Shown one piece after another: positions 35,257 to 44,088 of a stretch of DNA of 64,000 bases. Under the pieces are notes generated by a model that ran no database searches, was not told the origin of the DNA, and was given only the letters and a program-made list of their open reading frames with translations. A program made the position numbers and the translations under genes. Source of the stretch: Pseudomonadota bacterium (GTDB lineage Bacteria; Pseudomonadota; Gammaproteobacteria; Burkholderiales; Gallionellaceae); the NCBI GenBank assembly GCA_021800795.1, contig JAJYYO010000011.1, positions 23,503 through 87,502 of the forward strand. Reading direction: 5' to 3'. Position 1 is the first letter of the stretch. Every line of letters begins with the position of its first letter.

Positions 35257-35599
35257 CGACAGCTTGCACCAATGAAAATGTGCTTGCCGGAAAAGCTTCC
35301 TTTAATGATGGTGCGGCGCAGTGCTAACGACGATCACTCACGAATTGGAGCGGCGCCGCAGCTTCCCCTTCGCCTGGCAGCTTGACGTCGGTAAAATAAC
35401 AGGTACCGAGAAGCTGCTGCTGTTTGCTGGTACCCATCGCTGGCTGCGTCAACTAGCCGCGGATGGAAATCGAGAAGTAGCGCGGCATTTCGCCGGTCAG
35501 TTCGGCGATATGGATGGAGCACCGAGACCGGGCATCGTTTTGGCCATGGTGCAGGGATTTCTAATTGATTGTTTGGGTTTAAGACATAAGGAGCATGCA
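35257..35599. other. Region before fpr, no recognised gene
   Basis: These 343 bases contain a frame open from GTG 35321 right into fpr (93 codons) but no recognisable domain and no good ribosome-binding site. fpr has its own strong start. Possibly further decayed DNA adjoining the cfa remnant, plus the fpr promoter; no confident promoter was identified. Confidence 0.4.
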
Positions 35600-36343
35600 A
35601 TGGCTACCTGGAATATTGGAAAAGTGGTTGGAACCAAGCAGTGGAGCAAGACGCTGCATTCGCTTTATATCGAGTCTGATATCGATCCATTCGAGGCTGG
35701 ACAGTTTGTCAAGATAGCGCTGAAAATTGACGGCGAAGTGGTAGAGCGTCCCTATTCTCTGGTGAATCCGCCCGATAGCAGACCGTTGGAAATTTACTAT
35801 GTCGAGGTGCCCAACGGTCCGCTGACTTCCCGCCTTGTCAAACTGATACCCGGTGATGAAATTCTGGTTGCATCGCGCGCTCACGGCTTCATGATTCTCG
35901 ATGAAGTGCCTCAGGCTAAGCATCTGTGGCTGATGGCTACCGGTACAGGCGTCGGGCCTTTTCTTTCGATTCTGACAACCGACAAGCCTTGGCAGCGCTA
36001 CGAGCGAGTGGTGCTGGTATATGCCGTACGAACCTTATCCGAACTCAGTTATCAGGAGCGTATCTTGCAGATTCAGGCGGAGCATCCTGAGAAATTTTCC
36101 TTTATTCCGTTTCTCAGTCGCGAAAATTTGGACTCTGCATTGTCCGGACGCATCCCGCAGGCGATTATCGATGGACGGCTGGAAACGCATATCGGTATAA
36201 AAATCAGCGTGGAAAACAGCCAGATCATGCTTTGCGGCAATCCGCAAATGGTGAAAGACACAAGCAATGTATTGATTGAGCGCGGTTTAAAAAAACACCG
36301 GCGCTTTGAGCCCGGCCAAATCACGGCTGAAAATTACTGGTAA
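35600..36343 (+). CDS. fpr: Ferredoxin--NADP+ reductase
   Basis: The 247-residue flavoprotein transfers electrons between NADPH and ferredoxin or flavodoxin. The FAD-binding RPYSLVNPPDSRPLEIYYVEVPNGPLTSRL, the ATGTGVGPFLSIL pyrophosphate loop, VLVYAVRTLSELSYQERI and a terminal LKKHRRFEPGQITAENYW follow the bacterial Fpr family. AAGGAG precedes ATG 35600. Although the frame is open upstream, this start is fixed by length and ribosome-binding site. Convergent with rsmB, with a stem-loop between them. Confidence 0.95.
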   Translation: MATWNIGKVVGTKQWSKTLHSLYIESDIDPFEAGQFVKIALKIDGEVVERPYSLVNPPDSRPLEIYYVEVPNGPLTSRLVKLIPGDEILVASRAHGFMILDEVPQAKHLWLMATGTGVGPFLSILTTDKPWQRYERVVLVYAVRTLSELSYQERILQIQAEHPEKFSFIPFLSRENLDSALSGRIPQAIIDGRLETHIGIKISVENSQIMLCGNPQMVKDTSNVLIERGLKKHRRFEPGQITAENYW

Positions 36344-36426
36344 GAGCGGAAAATAATATTATGCCGAGCATCAGGCCACGCCGGATATTCGGCACATAAC
36401 GCCCGATAGACTGGAGTACCGGCCAC

Positions 36427-36456
36427 CGCTCACCCCGGAGCATGACCGGGTGAGCG
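36427..36456. terminator. Stem-loop between convergent fpr and rsmB
   Basis: CGCTCACCCCGG pairs with CCGGGTGAGCG (one bulged C) around a 7-base loop, just before the end of rsmB. It is well placed as a bidirectional terminator for two convergent genes, but lacks clear T-runs. Confidence 0.45.
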
Positions 36457-36463
36457 AACCGGT

Positions 36464-37717
36464 TCAGATGCGTTCCAGCACTGCCGCAAAGAAGCCGTCG
36501 GTGGCGTGCAGGTTGGGGCGCAGTTCCAGATAATCGCCCATTTCCATCGGAATTTTCTGCTGCTGCAATATCTCTCCTGCCGGACGCAAGACGAAGTCGG
36601 GATGCGCTGACAGGAAAGCCTGCACGATATGCTGGTTTTCCTCGGGCAGTATGCTGCAAGTCGCGTAAACCAGACGACCGCCTTTTTTCAGCAAACGGCT
36701 GGCGGACGCCAGAATGGCGGCCTGTTTCTGGTTCAGTTCCGCGATGCTTTGCGGCGACTGGCGGAACTTCAGATCGGGATTGCGGCGCAAGGTGCCCAGA
36801 CCGCTGCAAGGCGCATCCACCAGCACGCGGTCTATCTTGCCGGACAGTCGTTTCACCTTGAGATCGTTCTCGTGTGCGATCAGCATCGGCTGGATATTGG
36901 AAGCGCCCGAGCGTTTCAGGCGCGGCTTGAGATTGGCCAGGCGTTTCTCGGAGACATCCATCGCATACAAGCGGCCTTGGGAATTCATTAGCGCCGAGAG
37001 CATCAGTGTCTTGCCGCCAGCGCCGGCGCAGAAATCCACTACCATGTCGTTGCGTTTCGGGGCCAGCAAATATCCCAGCAACTGGCTGCCTTCGTCCTGT
37101 ACTTCGACCTTTCCTTCGGTAAACAGGGCATCCTTGTTGAGCGGAATTTTTTCCTTGAGGCGGATGCCGACTGGCGAGTAGGGGGTGGCGGCCGCTTCGA
37201 TGTTCTGTGCCTGCAATTGCTGCAATACGTCTTCGCGTTTTGTCAGCAAGGTATTGACGCGTATGTCCAGCGGAGCGCCTTGCTGCATGGCGCGGCCTGT
37301 CGTTAAGATTTCTTCGTCGGTATAGGACGTGCGCATTTTTTCAATCAGCCATTCGGGCAGTTCGGCCTGCACGGACAACGACTGACCCTCATATTGCACG
37401 CCCTTTGCGGTCGCCAGCCACTCTTTTTCGTCGCGCTTCAATACCGGATCGATTTCGCGCAGGTTGTAGCCGCCGAATTTGACCAGATAGGCCAGCGCCA
37501 TGCGGCGCGGCGTGGCGCGGCCTTCGCAGGCCAGTTCCAGCAGCAGACGATGGCGCAACACGCCGAATGCGGTTTCCGCGACGATGGCGCGTTCGTTCGA
37601 GCCGATGCGCTCGTTCTTGAAAAAATAGCGCAGAGTGGTGTCGGCGGGATGTTCCAGCGGCAAAATGGTGCGCAGCGCGAGGATGATTAGGTCTAGGCGG
37701 TATTCGGTAATCAGCAT
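36464..37717 (-). CDS. RsmB/NOP-family RNA m5C methyltransferase
   Basis: A 417-residue SAM-dependent RNA cytosine-C5 methyltransferase. Motif I is VVDFCAGAGGKTLMLSALM, motif IV is the catalytic VDAPCSGLGTLRRNPD, and motif VI is YATCSILPEENQHIV with the second catalytic cysteine. The N-terminal 150 residues are helical and end in the family's LPEWL. The NusB domain of E. coli RsmB is not obvious, so it may modify 16S rRNA C967 or another site. ATG 37717; an in-frame extension of 26 residues into the upstream repeat is rejected. Confidence 0.88.
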   Translation of the reverse strand: MLITEYRLDLIILALRTILPLEHPADTTLRYFFKNERIGSNERAIVAETAFGVLRHRLLLELACEGRATPRRMALAYLVKFGGYNLREIDPVLKRDEKEWLATAKGVQYEGQSLSVQAELPEWLIEKMRTSYTDEEILTTGRAMQQGAPLDIRVNTLLTKREDVLQQLQAQNIEAAATPYSPVGIRLKEKIPLNKDALFTEGKVEVQDEGSQLLGYLLAPKRNDMVVDFCAGAGGKTLMLSALMNSQGRLYAMDVSEKRLANLKPRLKRSGASNIQPMLIAHENDLKVKRLSGKIDRVLVDAPCSGLGTLRRNPDLKFRQSPQSIAELNQKQAAILASASRLLKKGGRLVYATCSILPEENQHIVQAFLSAHPDFVLRPAGEILQQQKIPMEMGDYLELRPNLHATDGFFAAVLERI

Positions 37718-37765
37718 GTCATTTAAATCTAAAAGTTCAGGTGCGGAGTTTAACAGAACAGCAGG

Positions 37766-37833
37766 TTGCTTGTGGCTTGTAGCAAGAACGGGCATTTCAC
37801 GGGTATTTGCTACCAGCTACTGGCTACAGGCTA
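37766..37833. repeat. Intergenic inverted repeat (GCTTGTAGC type), second copy
   Basis: TTGCTTGTGGCTTGTAGCAA on the left and GCTACCAGCTACTGGCTACAGGCTA on the right form an imperfect hairpin with an apical ACGGGC...ACGGGT. It resembles the repeat at 8529-8603. It lies between rsmB and the DUF3108 gene, both on the minus strand. Confidence 0.55.
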
Positions 37834-37836
37834 ATT

Positions 37837-38901
37837 TTATTCATCGGACACCCTGATGTCGGAAATCACCATTTCGCCGGCAATTTTTCCGTTTCTGTCG
37901 ATCTGGCGTATTTTGACAGGCAATAAACGATATTCCAGACCCAGCCAGATTTCCAGACCTTCCTCGCCGGGTGCGTGAACTTTGCGCAGCGGCAGGACAC
38001 GCAGACGGCCCAGGCGGGTCTGAATTTCTTCTTCCTCACCGACCTCCAGCTCATAGCTTTCCAGTTTTTTGCCGTTGCTGACATGCATGGGCAGCCTGGC
38101 CTGATCCAGCGGCATTTGCGAAAATTGATACAGAAAACTTAAAAGATCCTGCGCTCCGTCAGGCAGTGTTGAACTGCTGCCGCCCGAAAAACTGATTTGT
38201 TTGTTTTGCCAGTCGAAGGTTGCGCTTAAAGTCTGAGTTCCGCTGGATGTCCGCTTGTTTTCGCTGAATTTTTCCGGGCGTATGCCATGAGCGGTGATCG
38301 TGCCGGTACTTTGCTGATTCAATTCAAACGTCTTGAACAGGCCGGCGATCCCGGTGGTATTCACGTCTGTCTGCAGGATGTAGCTTTTATCGTCGTTGAT
38401 ATCCAGTCGTTGACGAGCTTCTCCTATTATGAAACCGTTGCCCATGTAGGCGATAAAGGTCAGTTGTGAATGTTTGGGCAGCGGGTAGGCAGGCTGGGCA
38501 TTTTCATCAGACACATCAGATGCCTGTAGCGGAACGGCTGCGACGGACGATGCCTCAGCGGCTGATGTTTCAACAGGCGGTGTTTGGGCGGTTTCAGCGG
38601 GTGGCGTTTGTACAGGAGGCGTAACGGGAACGGGTATGCTGGATGCGATGACCGGCTTGACGCGTGGCTTGTGTGCGATCCTGGTCTTGTGCACCGGCTT
38701 GGGTTCGGGCGCGATCCTGATGGCAGGCAGCGGCGCCAGTCTGGCGACGAGCGGTGGCGGTGGGGGGGTGATCGCCGCGAGCCTTATCGGGTCGGGCCCG
38801 AGCAGCAGTGCGGCATGGATCAGCAGAGATAAGGCAATGGCCAGCGCGATTCTTGCTGCGGGCCGTTTCAACAAGCTCAGTAAAGCCTGAAGGCGAGTCA
38901 C
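37837..38901 (-). CDS. DUF3108 protein with TonB-like N-terminus
   Basis: The 354-residue protein starts with GTG 38901, overlapping the stop of the upstream DUF3108 gene (GTGA). It has one N-terminal membrane helix (IALAIALSLLIHAALLLG), a proline-rich stretch rich in PPPPP, PEPKPVHK and HKPRVKPV (about residues 40-130), then a C-terminal DUF3108 beta domain. The anchor-plus-Pro-rich layout recalls TonB, suggesting it spans part of the periplasm. No iron-transport gene is nearby. Function unknown. Confidence 0.82.
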   Translation of the reverse strand: MTRLQALLSLLKRPAARIALAIALSLLIHAALLLGPDPIRLAAITPPPPPLVARLAPLPAIRIAPEPKPVHKTRIAHKPRVKPVIASSIPVPVTPPVQTPPAETAQTPPVETSAAEASSVAAVPLQASDVSDENAQPAYPLPKHSQLTFIAYMGNGFIIGEARQRLDINDDKSYILQTDVNTTGIAGLFKTFELNQQSTGTITAHGIRPEKFSENKRTSSGTQTLSATFDWQNKQISFSGGSSSTLPDGAQDLLSFLYQFSQMPLDQARLPMHVSNGKKLESYELEVGEEEEIQTRLGRLRVLPLRKVHAPGEEGLEIWLGLEYRLLPVKIRQIDRNGKIAGEMVISDIRVSDE

Positions 38902-39587
38902 GGCGTGATATGCAGACCACTCAGTAATTGCACGATCTGTTCGCCATGGGCATCGGTGATGATCATCTTGCAGGGCAACTTGTTCTGCGTCGAGAGCCAT
39001 ATCTCGGTGCGGCTCTCGCCGGGTTTCGCCTGATTGTCCAGATACAGGCTGTCGCACGATCCTGCCGCCGTATCCAGTTTTTGCCGGGGGCCGACGGCGT
39101 AGTGGTAACTGTCCAGCTTGCTGCCGTCGGTCATCATGAAGTCCAGCGCGGCGACCTTGTCCAGCCGGAGGAACATGAACTGATACATTGCGCTTAAGCG
39201 ATCCTGCGTACCTTCCGGTAAGGCTAGTCGCGTTTGTTGCGACTGATGGGTCAGGGTAAGCTGCATCGCATCCCAGTCAAATTCGGCGTGACTCTCCTTG
39301 CTTGCATCGCCTTCGCGGATATGGTCGAAGCGCTGCGGACGCAGGCCGTTTTTATCGATCAGACCACGGCTGTTGCTGATGATCTTGCCCGGTTTGAAGG
39401 CCGCCAGCAGACCGAGCGGCGTGGTGGTGCTGGTCAGCGTGTAATGGTCATCGCTGCGGGTGTAGGTTTCGGTCATTTGTCCGACCTTCATGCCGCTCAT
39501 GAACACGTCGTAACTGGCCTGTACGCCGGCAGGTGCGGCAAAGGCGGGGGAGCAAAACGCGAGCCAGAAGAATAAAAACCGCTTCAT
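38898..39587 (-). CDS. DUF3108 periplasmic protein
   Basis: The 229-residue protein has a clear signal peptide (MKRFLFFWLAFCSPAFAAP) and a DUF3108 domain: VQASYDVFMSGMKVGQMTETY, LISKNGLRPQRF-like LIDKNGLRPQRFDHIR, and FLRLDKVAALDFMMTDGSKLDSYHYAVG. The DUF3108 fold resembles lipoprotein or outer-membrane assembly proteins, but no role is proven. GGAG precedes ATG 39587, which overlaps the purN stop. Paired with a second DUF3108 gene downstream. Confidence 0.85.
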   Translation of the reverse strand: MKRFLFFWLAFCSPAFAAPAGVQASYDVFMSGMKVGQMTETYTRSDDHYTLTSTTTPLGLLAAFKPGKIISNSRGLIDKNGLRPQRFDHIREGDASKESHAEFDWDAMQLTLTHQSQQTRLALPEGTQDRLSAMYQFMFLRLDKVAALDFMMTDGSKLDSYHYAVGPRQKLDTAAGSCDSLYLDNQAKPGESRTEIWLSTQNKLPCKMIITDAHGEQIVQLLSGLHITP

Positions 39588-40228
39588 GTTGTCTCCAGTG
39601 CGGGGGAAATCAGGGCCATACCGGCCAGACTGCGACCGTGGTGTATGACCTTGCCGTCCGTATTAAGTTTAACCTGTCCTGAACATAGCCAGCGTATGGC
39701 CTGCGGATAAATGCGATGTTCCTCAAACAGCACGCGGGCGGACAGCGAGTGCTCGGTGTCGTCGGGCAGCACAGGCACAGCGGCCTGAATGATGATGGGG
39801 CCGTGATCGAGTTCCGGCGTGACGAAATGCACGGTGCAGCCATGAATTCTTACTCCATCGTGCAGGGCGCGGGCATGGGTATGCATTCCGGTATAGGCGG
39901 GAAGCAGTGAGGGATGAATGTTGATCAGGCGGCCCTGATAATGCGCAACGAAGTCGGCGGTAAGTATGCGCATGAAGCCTGCGAGTATCACGAAGTCGGG
40001 CAGAAAACCGTCTATGACTTCCGCCAGTGCGGCATCGAAACTCTCGCGATCCGGGTAATCCTTGTGCGAGACCACCTCGGTCGCGACGCCGCGCACCTGC
40101 GCAAAAGCAAGTCCTGCGGCATCCGCACGGCTGCTGATGACCGCCGCGATGTTGCAGTTCAGACTTGCGGCAAGCAGGGCCTGCATGTTGCTGCCGCGCC
40201 CTGAGATGAGGATGACGATGTTTTTCAT
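39584..40228 (-). CDS. purN: Phosphoribosylglycinamide formyltransferase (PurN)
   Basis: PurN transfers a formyl group from 10-formyl-THF to GAR in purine synthesis. The 214-residue protein shows IVILISGRGSNMQALL at the start and the active-site ILAGFMRILTADFVAHYQGRLINIHPSLLPAYTG, with the catalytic N-H pair in INIHPS and HGCTVHFVTPELDHGPII. It is downstream of purM with a 90-base hairpin-bearing gap and overlaps the DUF3108 gene at its end. Confidence 0.97.
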   Translation of the reverse strand: MKNIVILISGRGSNMQALLAASLNCNIAAVISSRADAAGLAFAQVRGVATEVVSHKDYPDRESFDAALAEVIDGFLPDFVILAGFMRILTADFVAHYQGRLINIHPSLLPAYTGMHTHARALHDGVRIHGCTVHFVTPELDHGPIIIQAAVPVLPDDTEHSLSARVLFEEHRIYPQAIRWLCSGQVKLNTDGKVIHHGRSLAGMALISPALETT

Positions 40229-40244
40229 GTGATAAATGCGGAAA

Positions 40245-40315
40245 GTGGGGAGTGGTGAGTAATGAGTGGAACAGGCTTTTGTCTACTTACTACTCACCAC
40301 TCACTACTTACCCTG
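40245..40315. repeat. Long imperfect hairpin between purM and purN
   Basis: GTGGGGAGTGGTGAGTA on the left pairs with TACTCACCACTCACTAC on the right around a central ACAGGCTTTTGTC. It lies in the purM-purN gap and may slow RNA decay or attenuate purN; the low-complexity GAGTGGTGAGTA type is seen in other intergenic repeats. Confidence 0.6.
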
Positions 40316-40316
40316 T

Positions 40317-41360
40317 TCATTTTACCTGCGTCTGATGTTCATCGTTATTTCTTGCACGAATCACGCCGATGCGCGTCACGGTCTCGCCCGCCGCCTGCAA
40401 CTGGCTGATCGCCTGGTCCGCATCAGCAGGAGATACGATGACCACCATACCGATCCCGCAGTTGAAGGTGCGGTACATTTCCTGCTCGGCCACATTGCCC
40501 TGTTCTTGTAGCCAGTGGAACAGCTTGGGCATCTGCCAGGATAGTCTGTCGATGTCGGCGACGACGCTTGAAGGCAGCACGCGCGGCACATTCTCGGTGA
40601 TGCCGCCGCCCGTGATGTGCGCCATGCCCTTGATGGTGAGACTCTGCATCAGCGCCAGCAGCGGTTTCACATAGATGCGGGTCGGCGCCATGATCACGTC
40701 ACTCAATGAGCGCTCGCCGTCGAATTTGGCGGAAAGATCAGGGCGGCTGCGTTCGAGGATCTTGCGTACCAGCGAGTAACCGTTGGAGTGCGCGCCGTTG
40801 GACGCCATGCCCAGCACCACGTCGCCGGGCACGATGTCAGCGCCTGTGATGATGCCGGCTTTTTCCACCACGCCCACGGCAAAGCCCGCCAGATCGTATT
40901 CGCCGACCGGGTACATGCCGGGCATTTCGGCGGTCTCGCCGCCGATCAGCGCGCAACCCGCCTGCTCGCAACCTGCCGCGATACCCTTGATGACTTCGGT
41001 GGCGGCGGGCACATCCAGCTTGCCGCAGGCAAAATAATCCAGGAAAAACAAGGGTTCAGCACCCTGCACCAGAATGTCGTTGACGCTCATGCCGACCAGA
41101 TCGATGCCGACGGTATTGTGAATGTTGAGTTCAAAGGCCATCTTCAGCTTGGTGCCCACGCCATCGGTGCCGGATACCAGCACGGGTTCCTTGTATTTTT
41201 TGGAGATTTCTACCAGACCGCCGAAGCCGCCGATGCCTGAGAGCACTTCGGGACGCATGGTACGTTTGGCATAAGGCTTGATGTTTTCGACCAGCTGGTC
41301 GCCGGCGTCGATGTCTACCCCTGCATCTCGGTAGGAAAGGGCGTTGTTGGGTGGGTTCAA
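40317..41360 (-). CDS. purM: Phosphoribosylformylglycinamidine cyclo-ligase (PurM)
   Basis: PurM makes AIR from FGAM with ATP. The 347-residue protein has [25 protein letters not shown], the PurM signature [33 protein letters not shown], and [24 protein letters not shown]. The start is TTG at 41360: no ATG lies near and the homologous N-terminus begins here. A convincing promoter (CTGAAA, 17 bases, TATAAT) lies about 110 bases upstream on the minus strand. purN follows. Confidence 0.96.
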   Translation of the reverse strand: MNPPNNALSYRDAGVDIDAGDQLVENIKPYAKRTMRPEVLSGIGGFGGLVEISKKYKEPVLVSGTDGVGTKLKMAFELNIHNTVGIDLVGMSVNDILVQGAEPLFFLDYFACGKLDVPAATEVIKGIAAGCEQAGCALIGGETAEMPGMYPVGEYDLAGFAVGVVEKAGIITGADIVPGDVVLGMASNGAHSNGYSLVRKILERSRPDLSAKFDGERSLSDVIMAPTRIYVKPLLALMQSLTIKGMAHITGGGITENVPRVLPSSVVADIDRLSWQMPKLFHWLQEQGNVAEQEMYRTFNCGIGMVVIVSPADADQAISQLQAAGETVTRIGVIRARNNDEHQTQVK

Positions 41361-41473
41361 GTTGAGTTCTCGCTTTCTTCAGGATGCAGGGTTTAAAATA
41401 AGCGCCTGTGCAGTTTCGGGGGACAGGGGCGTGGCGGATGAAGATCATGTGTCGCCTGTCGCTTCAGGGGCGA

Positions 41474-41502
41474 ATTATACGCAAATGGCGCAAGCATTTC
41501 AG
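41474..41502 (-). promoter_or_regulatory. Probable sigma-70 promoter of purM
   Basis: On the minus strand CTGAAA (41502-41497) and a perfect TATAAT (41479-41474) are separated by 17 bases. It points towards purM. No PurR-type operator was recognised. Confidence 0.6.
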
Positions 41503-41629
41503 CGACTTTCGGCATGAGGGCGCGAATAGCGGCTGTAACACGCTCATTGAGCGCGGTGTAAAACTAAAGGATGACAATCTGTGAGAAGAAGAGCAGCATT
41601 ATCCGCTCCAATCGGAAGTGATCAGCACG

Positions 41630-42640
41630 ATGCCTAGCCTGCCGGAATTGAACGAGCTGGAAAATATACTGGAACTCGGTCGCCGCCATCTGCAGGTGGA
41701 GGTGGCCTGCGAAGTGGACGCAGGCAACAGGCGTTTCCCCGTATACCAGATTTCGCTGGGCAATCCCGATCCCGGGCTGCCCGCTATCGGTTTCTTTGGC
41801 GGCATTCACGGTCTTGAGCGTATCGGCACGCATGTGTTGCTGCATTTTCTGCGCGGTCTGATTACCCGGCTGGACTGGGACAAGAGTCTGCATCATCTGC
41901 TGCAGGAGGTGCGACTGGTGTTCATGCCGCTGATTAATCCCGGCGGTATGTGGCAGGGCACGCGCTGCAATCCGCATGGCGTGGATTTGATGCGCAATGC
42001 GCCGATAAATTCAACCGGTCGGGTTCCCTTTCTGTTGGGCGGTCACCGGATCAGCCCTCGTCTGCCCTGGTATCGCGGGGTGGAGGGGAGTGCAATGGAA
42101 ATCGAAAATCAGGCGCTGTGCAGGGTCGTGAGCGAGGAATTGTTGTCGCGCACGTTCAGTATCGCCGTGGATTGCCATTCCGGATTTGGCGCGCGGGACA
42201 GGATATGGTTTCCCCATGCGCACAGCGCACATCCGATAGCGCAACTGGCTGACATTATTGCCCTGGAAGAATTGTTCGAGAAAACCTATCCGAACAACAG
42301 ATACCTGTTCGAGCCGCAAAGCGCGCAATATTGCACCCATGGCGACATCTGGGATTATCTTTATCTGCAATCGGAGCAGGACAGCAGCAAAGTCTTTCTG
42401 CCTCTGACGCTGGAAATGGGTTCATGGTTGTGGGTCAAGAAAAACCCCCGCCAGCTGTTTTCGCGTCAGGGTATTTTCAATCCTTCCGTAGAACACCGCT
42501 TGCACCGGGTGTTGCGCAGGCATGCTGTCTGGCTGGACTTCATGATGCGCGCAGCCTGCGGTTATGACAGCTGGCTGGCCAAGGGCGCCAGTCGCTGCCG
42601 CTTTCAGGAACGCGCCATTGCGCGCTGGTACAGACCGTGA
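41630..42640 (+). CDS. M14 family zinc carboxypeptidase-like protein
   Basis: The 336-residue protein has the M14 zinc ligands: the HxxE of FFGGIHGLERIGTHVL, the distal His in AVDCHSGFGARDR, and a catalytic-type glutamate in LPLTLEMGSWLW. LINPGGMWQGTRCNPHGVDLMRNAP is a typical substrate-site segment. There is no signal peptide, so it works in the cytoplasm, perhaps on peptides or amide-linked small molecules. ATG 41630 with GGAAG upstream is preferred to GTG 41618. Its stop overlaps the next gene (GTGA). Confidence 0.88.
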   Translation: MPSLPELNELENILELGRRHLQVEVACEVDAGNRRFPVYQISLGNPDPGLPAIGFFGGIHGLERIGTHVLLHFLRGLITRLDWDKSLHHLLQEVRLVFMPLINPGGMWQGTRCNPHGVDLMRNAPINSTGRVPFLLGGHRISPRLPWYRGVEGSAMEIENQALCRVVSEELLSRTFSIAVDCHSGFGARDRIWFPHAHSAHPIAQLADIIALEELFEKTYPNNRYLFEPQSAQYCTHGDIWDYLYLQSEQDSSKVFLPLTLEMGSWLWVKKNPRQLFSRQGIFNPSVEHRLHRVLRRHAVWLDFMMRAACGYDSWLAKGASRCRFQERAIARWYRP

Positions 42641-43368
42641 CTACATGGGTGCTGTTGCGTGGATTGATGCGCGAGTCGCGCCACTGGGGTGACTTCCCGC
42701 ATCTGTTTCAGGACGCAGTCGGTGCATCAGCCGTCGTGACCCTCGATTTTCCGGGCAATGGCAGCCTGCACGCGCAGGCCAGCGCCAGCACGGTAGAGGC
42801 GATGGCGAGCTGTGTTCGGGAACAATTAAAGCAGCGTGGCTACCCGCCGCCCTACTGCGTGCTGGCCTTGTCGCTGGGCGCGATGGTCGCCGTGGCGTGG
42901 AGCAGCTTGTATCCGGACGAGATCGAGAAGCTGGTATTGATCAATACCAGCCTGGCGCCCTACAGCCCTTTTTATCACAGACTGCGTCCCGCAAATTATG
43001 CTGATTTGATGCTGTTGCTGATTGCGGCGAGCGCCGTCCGGCGGGAAAAACTGATACTGCATCTGACCAGTAGGCAACGCCATCCGGGGATACTGAAGCA
43101 ATGGGTAGCTTATGCGCAAGAATACCCCGTTGCACGCGTAAATATTCTGAGACAACTGCTCGCAGCCAGCCGATATCGCGCTCTGCCGCCGCCTGTTCCC
43201 GTATTGCTGCTGGCCAGCAATCAGGACAGGCTGGTCAATGTCAGATGCTCGCTTGCGCTGGCCGAGCACTGGCAATGCCCTGTTCGGTTGCATCCGGCTG
43301 CGGGACATGATCTGCCGCTCGACGATCCTGTCTGGGTCGCGCAGCAGGTCAGAGAGTGGTTGAAGTAA
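42637..43368 (+). CDS. Alpha/beta hydrolase
   Basis: A 243-residue alpha/beta-fold hydrolase. The nucleophile elbow is LALSLGAM (A-x-S-x-G), the acid is in LLASNQDRLVNVRCS and the catalytic His in HPAAGHDLPLDDPVWVAQQV. Early VTLDFPGNGSLHAQ marks the oxyanion region. Start GTG 42637 is inside the M14 gene's stop, so the two hydrolases are made together; a shared substrate is likely but unknown. Confidence 0.88.
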   Translation: MTTWVLLRGLMRESRHWGDFPHLFQDAVGASAVVTLDFPGNGSLHAQASASTVEAMASCVREQLKQRGYPPPYCVLALSLGAMVAVAWSSLYPDEIEKLVLINTSLAPYSPFYHRLRPANYADLMLLLIAASAVRREKLILHLTSRQRHPGILKQWVAYAQEYPVARVNILRQLLAASRYRALPPPVPVLLLASNQDRLVNVRCSLALAEHWQCPVRLHPAAGHDLPLDDPVWVAQQVREWLK

Positions 43369-43490
43369 AACTCGCATAAGCGTTCGTTTGTTCCCTCTCC
43401 CTCCGGGATAACCAGCGACTTGCCCGCTTGCGGGCTTAGCCGATTGGCTAGTTGTTTCACCAGAGGGTTTGGGTGAGGGGAGCGGGCATC
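43369..43490. repeat. Repeat family B copy 2, interrupted by a 54-base insert
   Basis: The family B sequence CTCGCATAAGCGTTCGTTTG...CTCTCCCTCCGGGA stops at 43408 and resumes with GAGGGTTTGGGTGAGGGG at 43463. The intervening 54 bases (43409-43462) contain GCCCGC-TT-GCGGGC and AGCC-GATT-GGCT hairpins. The other two copies are uninterrupted at this point. Confidence 0.8.
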
Positions 43491-43528
43491 GCGAGCTTCA
43501 TCAGAGACTGATGACTTCGCCATGCCCG

Positions 43529-44086
43529 TTAAGTTCCTGATTGGGCAGGCGGTTTGGCGTGCGCCGGGCGGAAAGCCTTGCACTGCGCCGGGTCGGATTC
43601 GAGATAGGCGCCCTCGATCAGATCGATGCAATAGGGGATGGCCGGGAATACCGCGTTCAGGCAATCGTCGATGGCCGACGGCTTGCCGGGCAGATTCACG
43701 ATCAGCGTCCTGCCGCGTATTCCGGCGCACTGTCGCGATAAAATTGCGGTAGGCACAAATTTCAGCGAAGCTGTGCGCATCAGTTCGCCAAAACCGGGCA
43801 TCATTTTGCTGCAAACTGCCATTGTGGCTTCAGGGGTGACATCGCGCAACGCGGGGCCCGTGCCGCCGGTGGTGACGATCAGGCTGCAACCTTCCAGGTC
43901 GCTCAATTCGATCAGCGCGGCTTCGATGAGCGGTTGTTCGTCGGGAATGACGAGCGCGACGGCTTGCCAGGGGCTGGTCAGCACGCGCTCGAACCAGGCG
44001 CGCATGGCAGGCCCGCCCTTGTCTTCGTATTCGCCGCGGCTGGCGCGGTCTGAAACGGTCAATATTCCGATGCGTGCAATTCCCAT
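43529..44086 (-). CDS. mog: Molybdopterin adenylyltransferase (Mog)
   Basis: The 185-residue MogA-type protein adenylates molybdopterin before molybdenum insertion. It shows GILTVSDRASRGEYEDKGGPAM at the start, LIVTTGGTGPALRDVTPEATMAV (the MPT-binding TGGTG motif) and IVNLPGKPSAIDDCLNAVFPAIPYCIDLI. It follows moeA by 2 bases on the same strand, with AAGGAGT inside the end of moeA. Last gene of the molybdenum-cofactor operon; repeat family B lies downstream. Confidence 0.95.
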   Translation of the reverse strand: MGIARIGILTVSDRASRGEYEDKGGPAMRAWFERVLTSPWQAVALVIPDEQPLIEAALIELSDLEGCSLIVTTGGTGPALRDVTPEATMAVCSKMMPGFGELMRTASLKFVPTAILSRQCAGIRGRTLIVNLPGKPSAIDDCLNAVFPAIPYCIDLIEGAYLESDPAQCKAFRPAHAKPPAQSGT

Positions 44087-44088
44087 TT

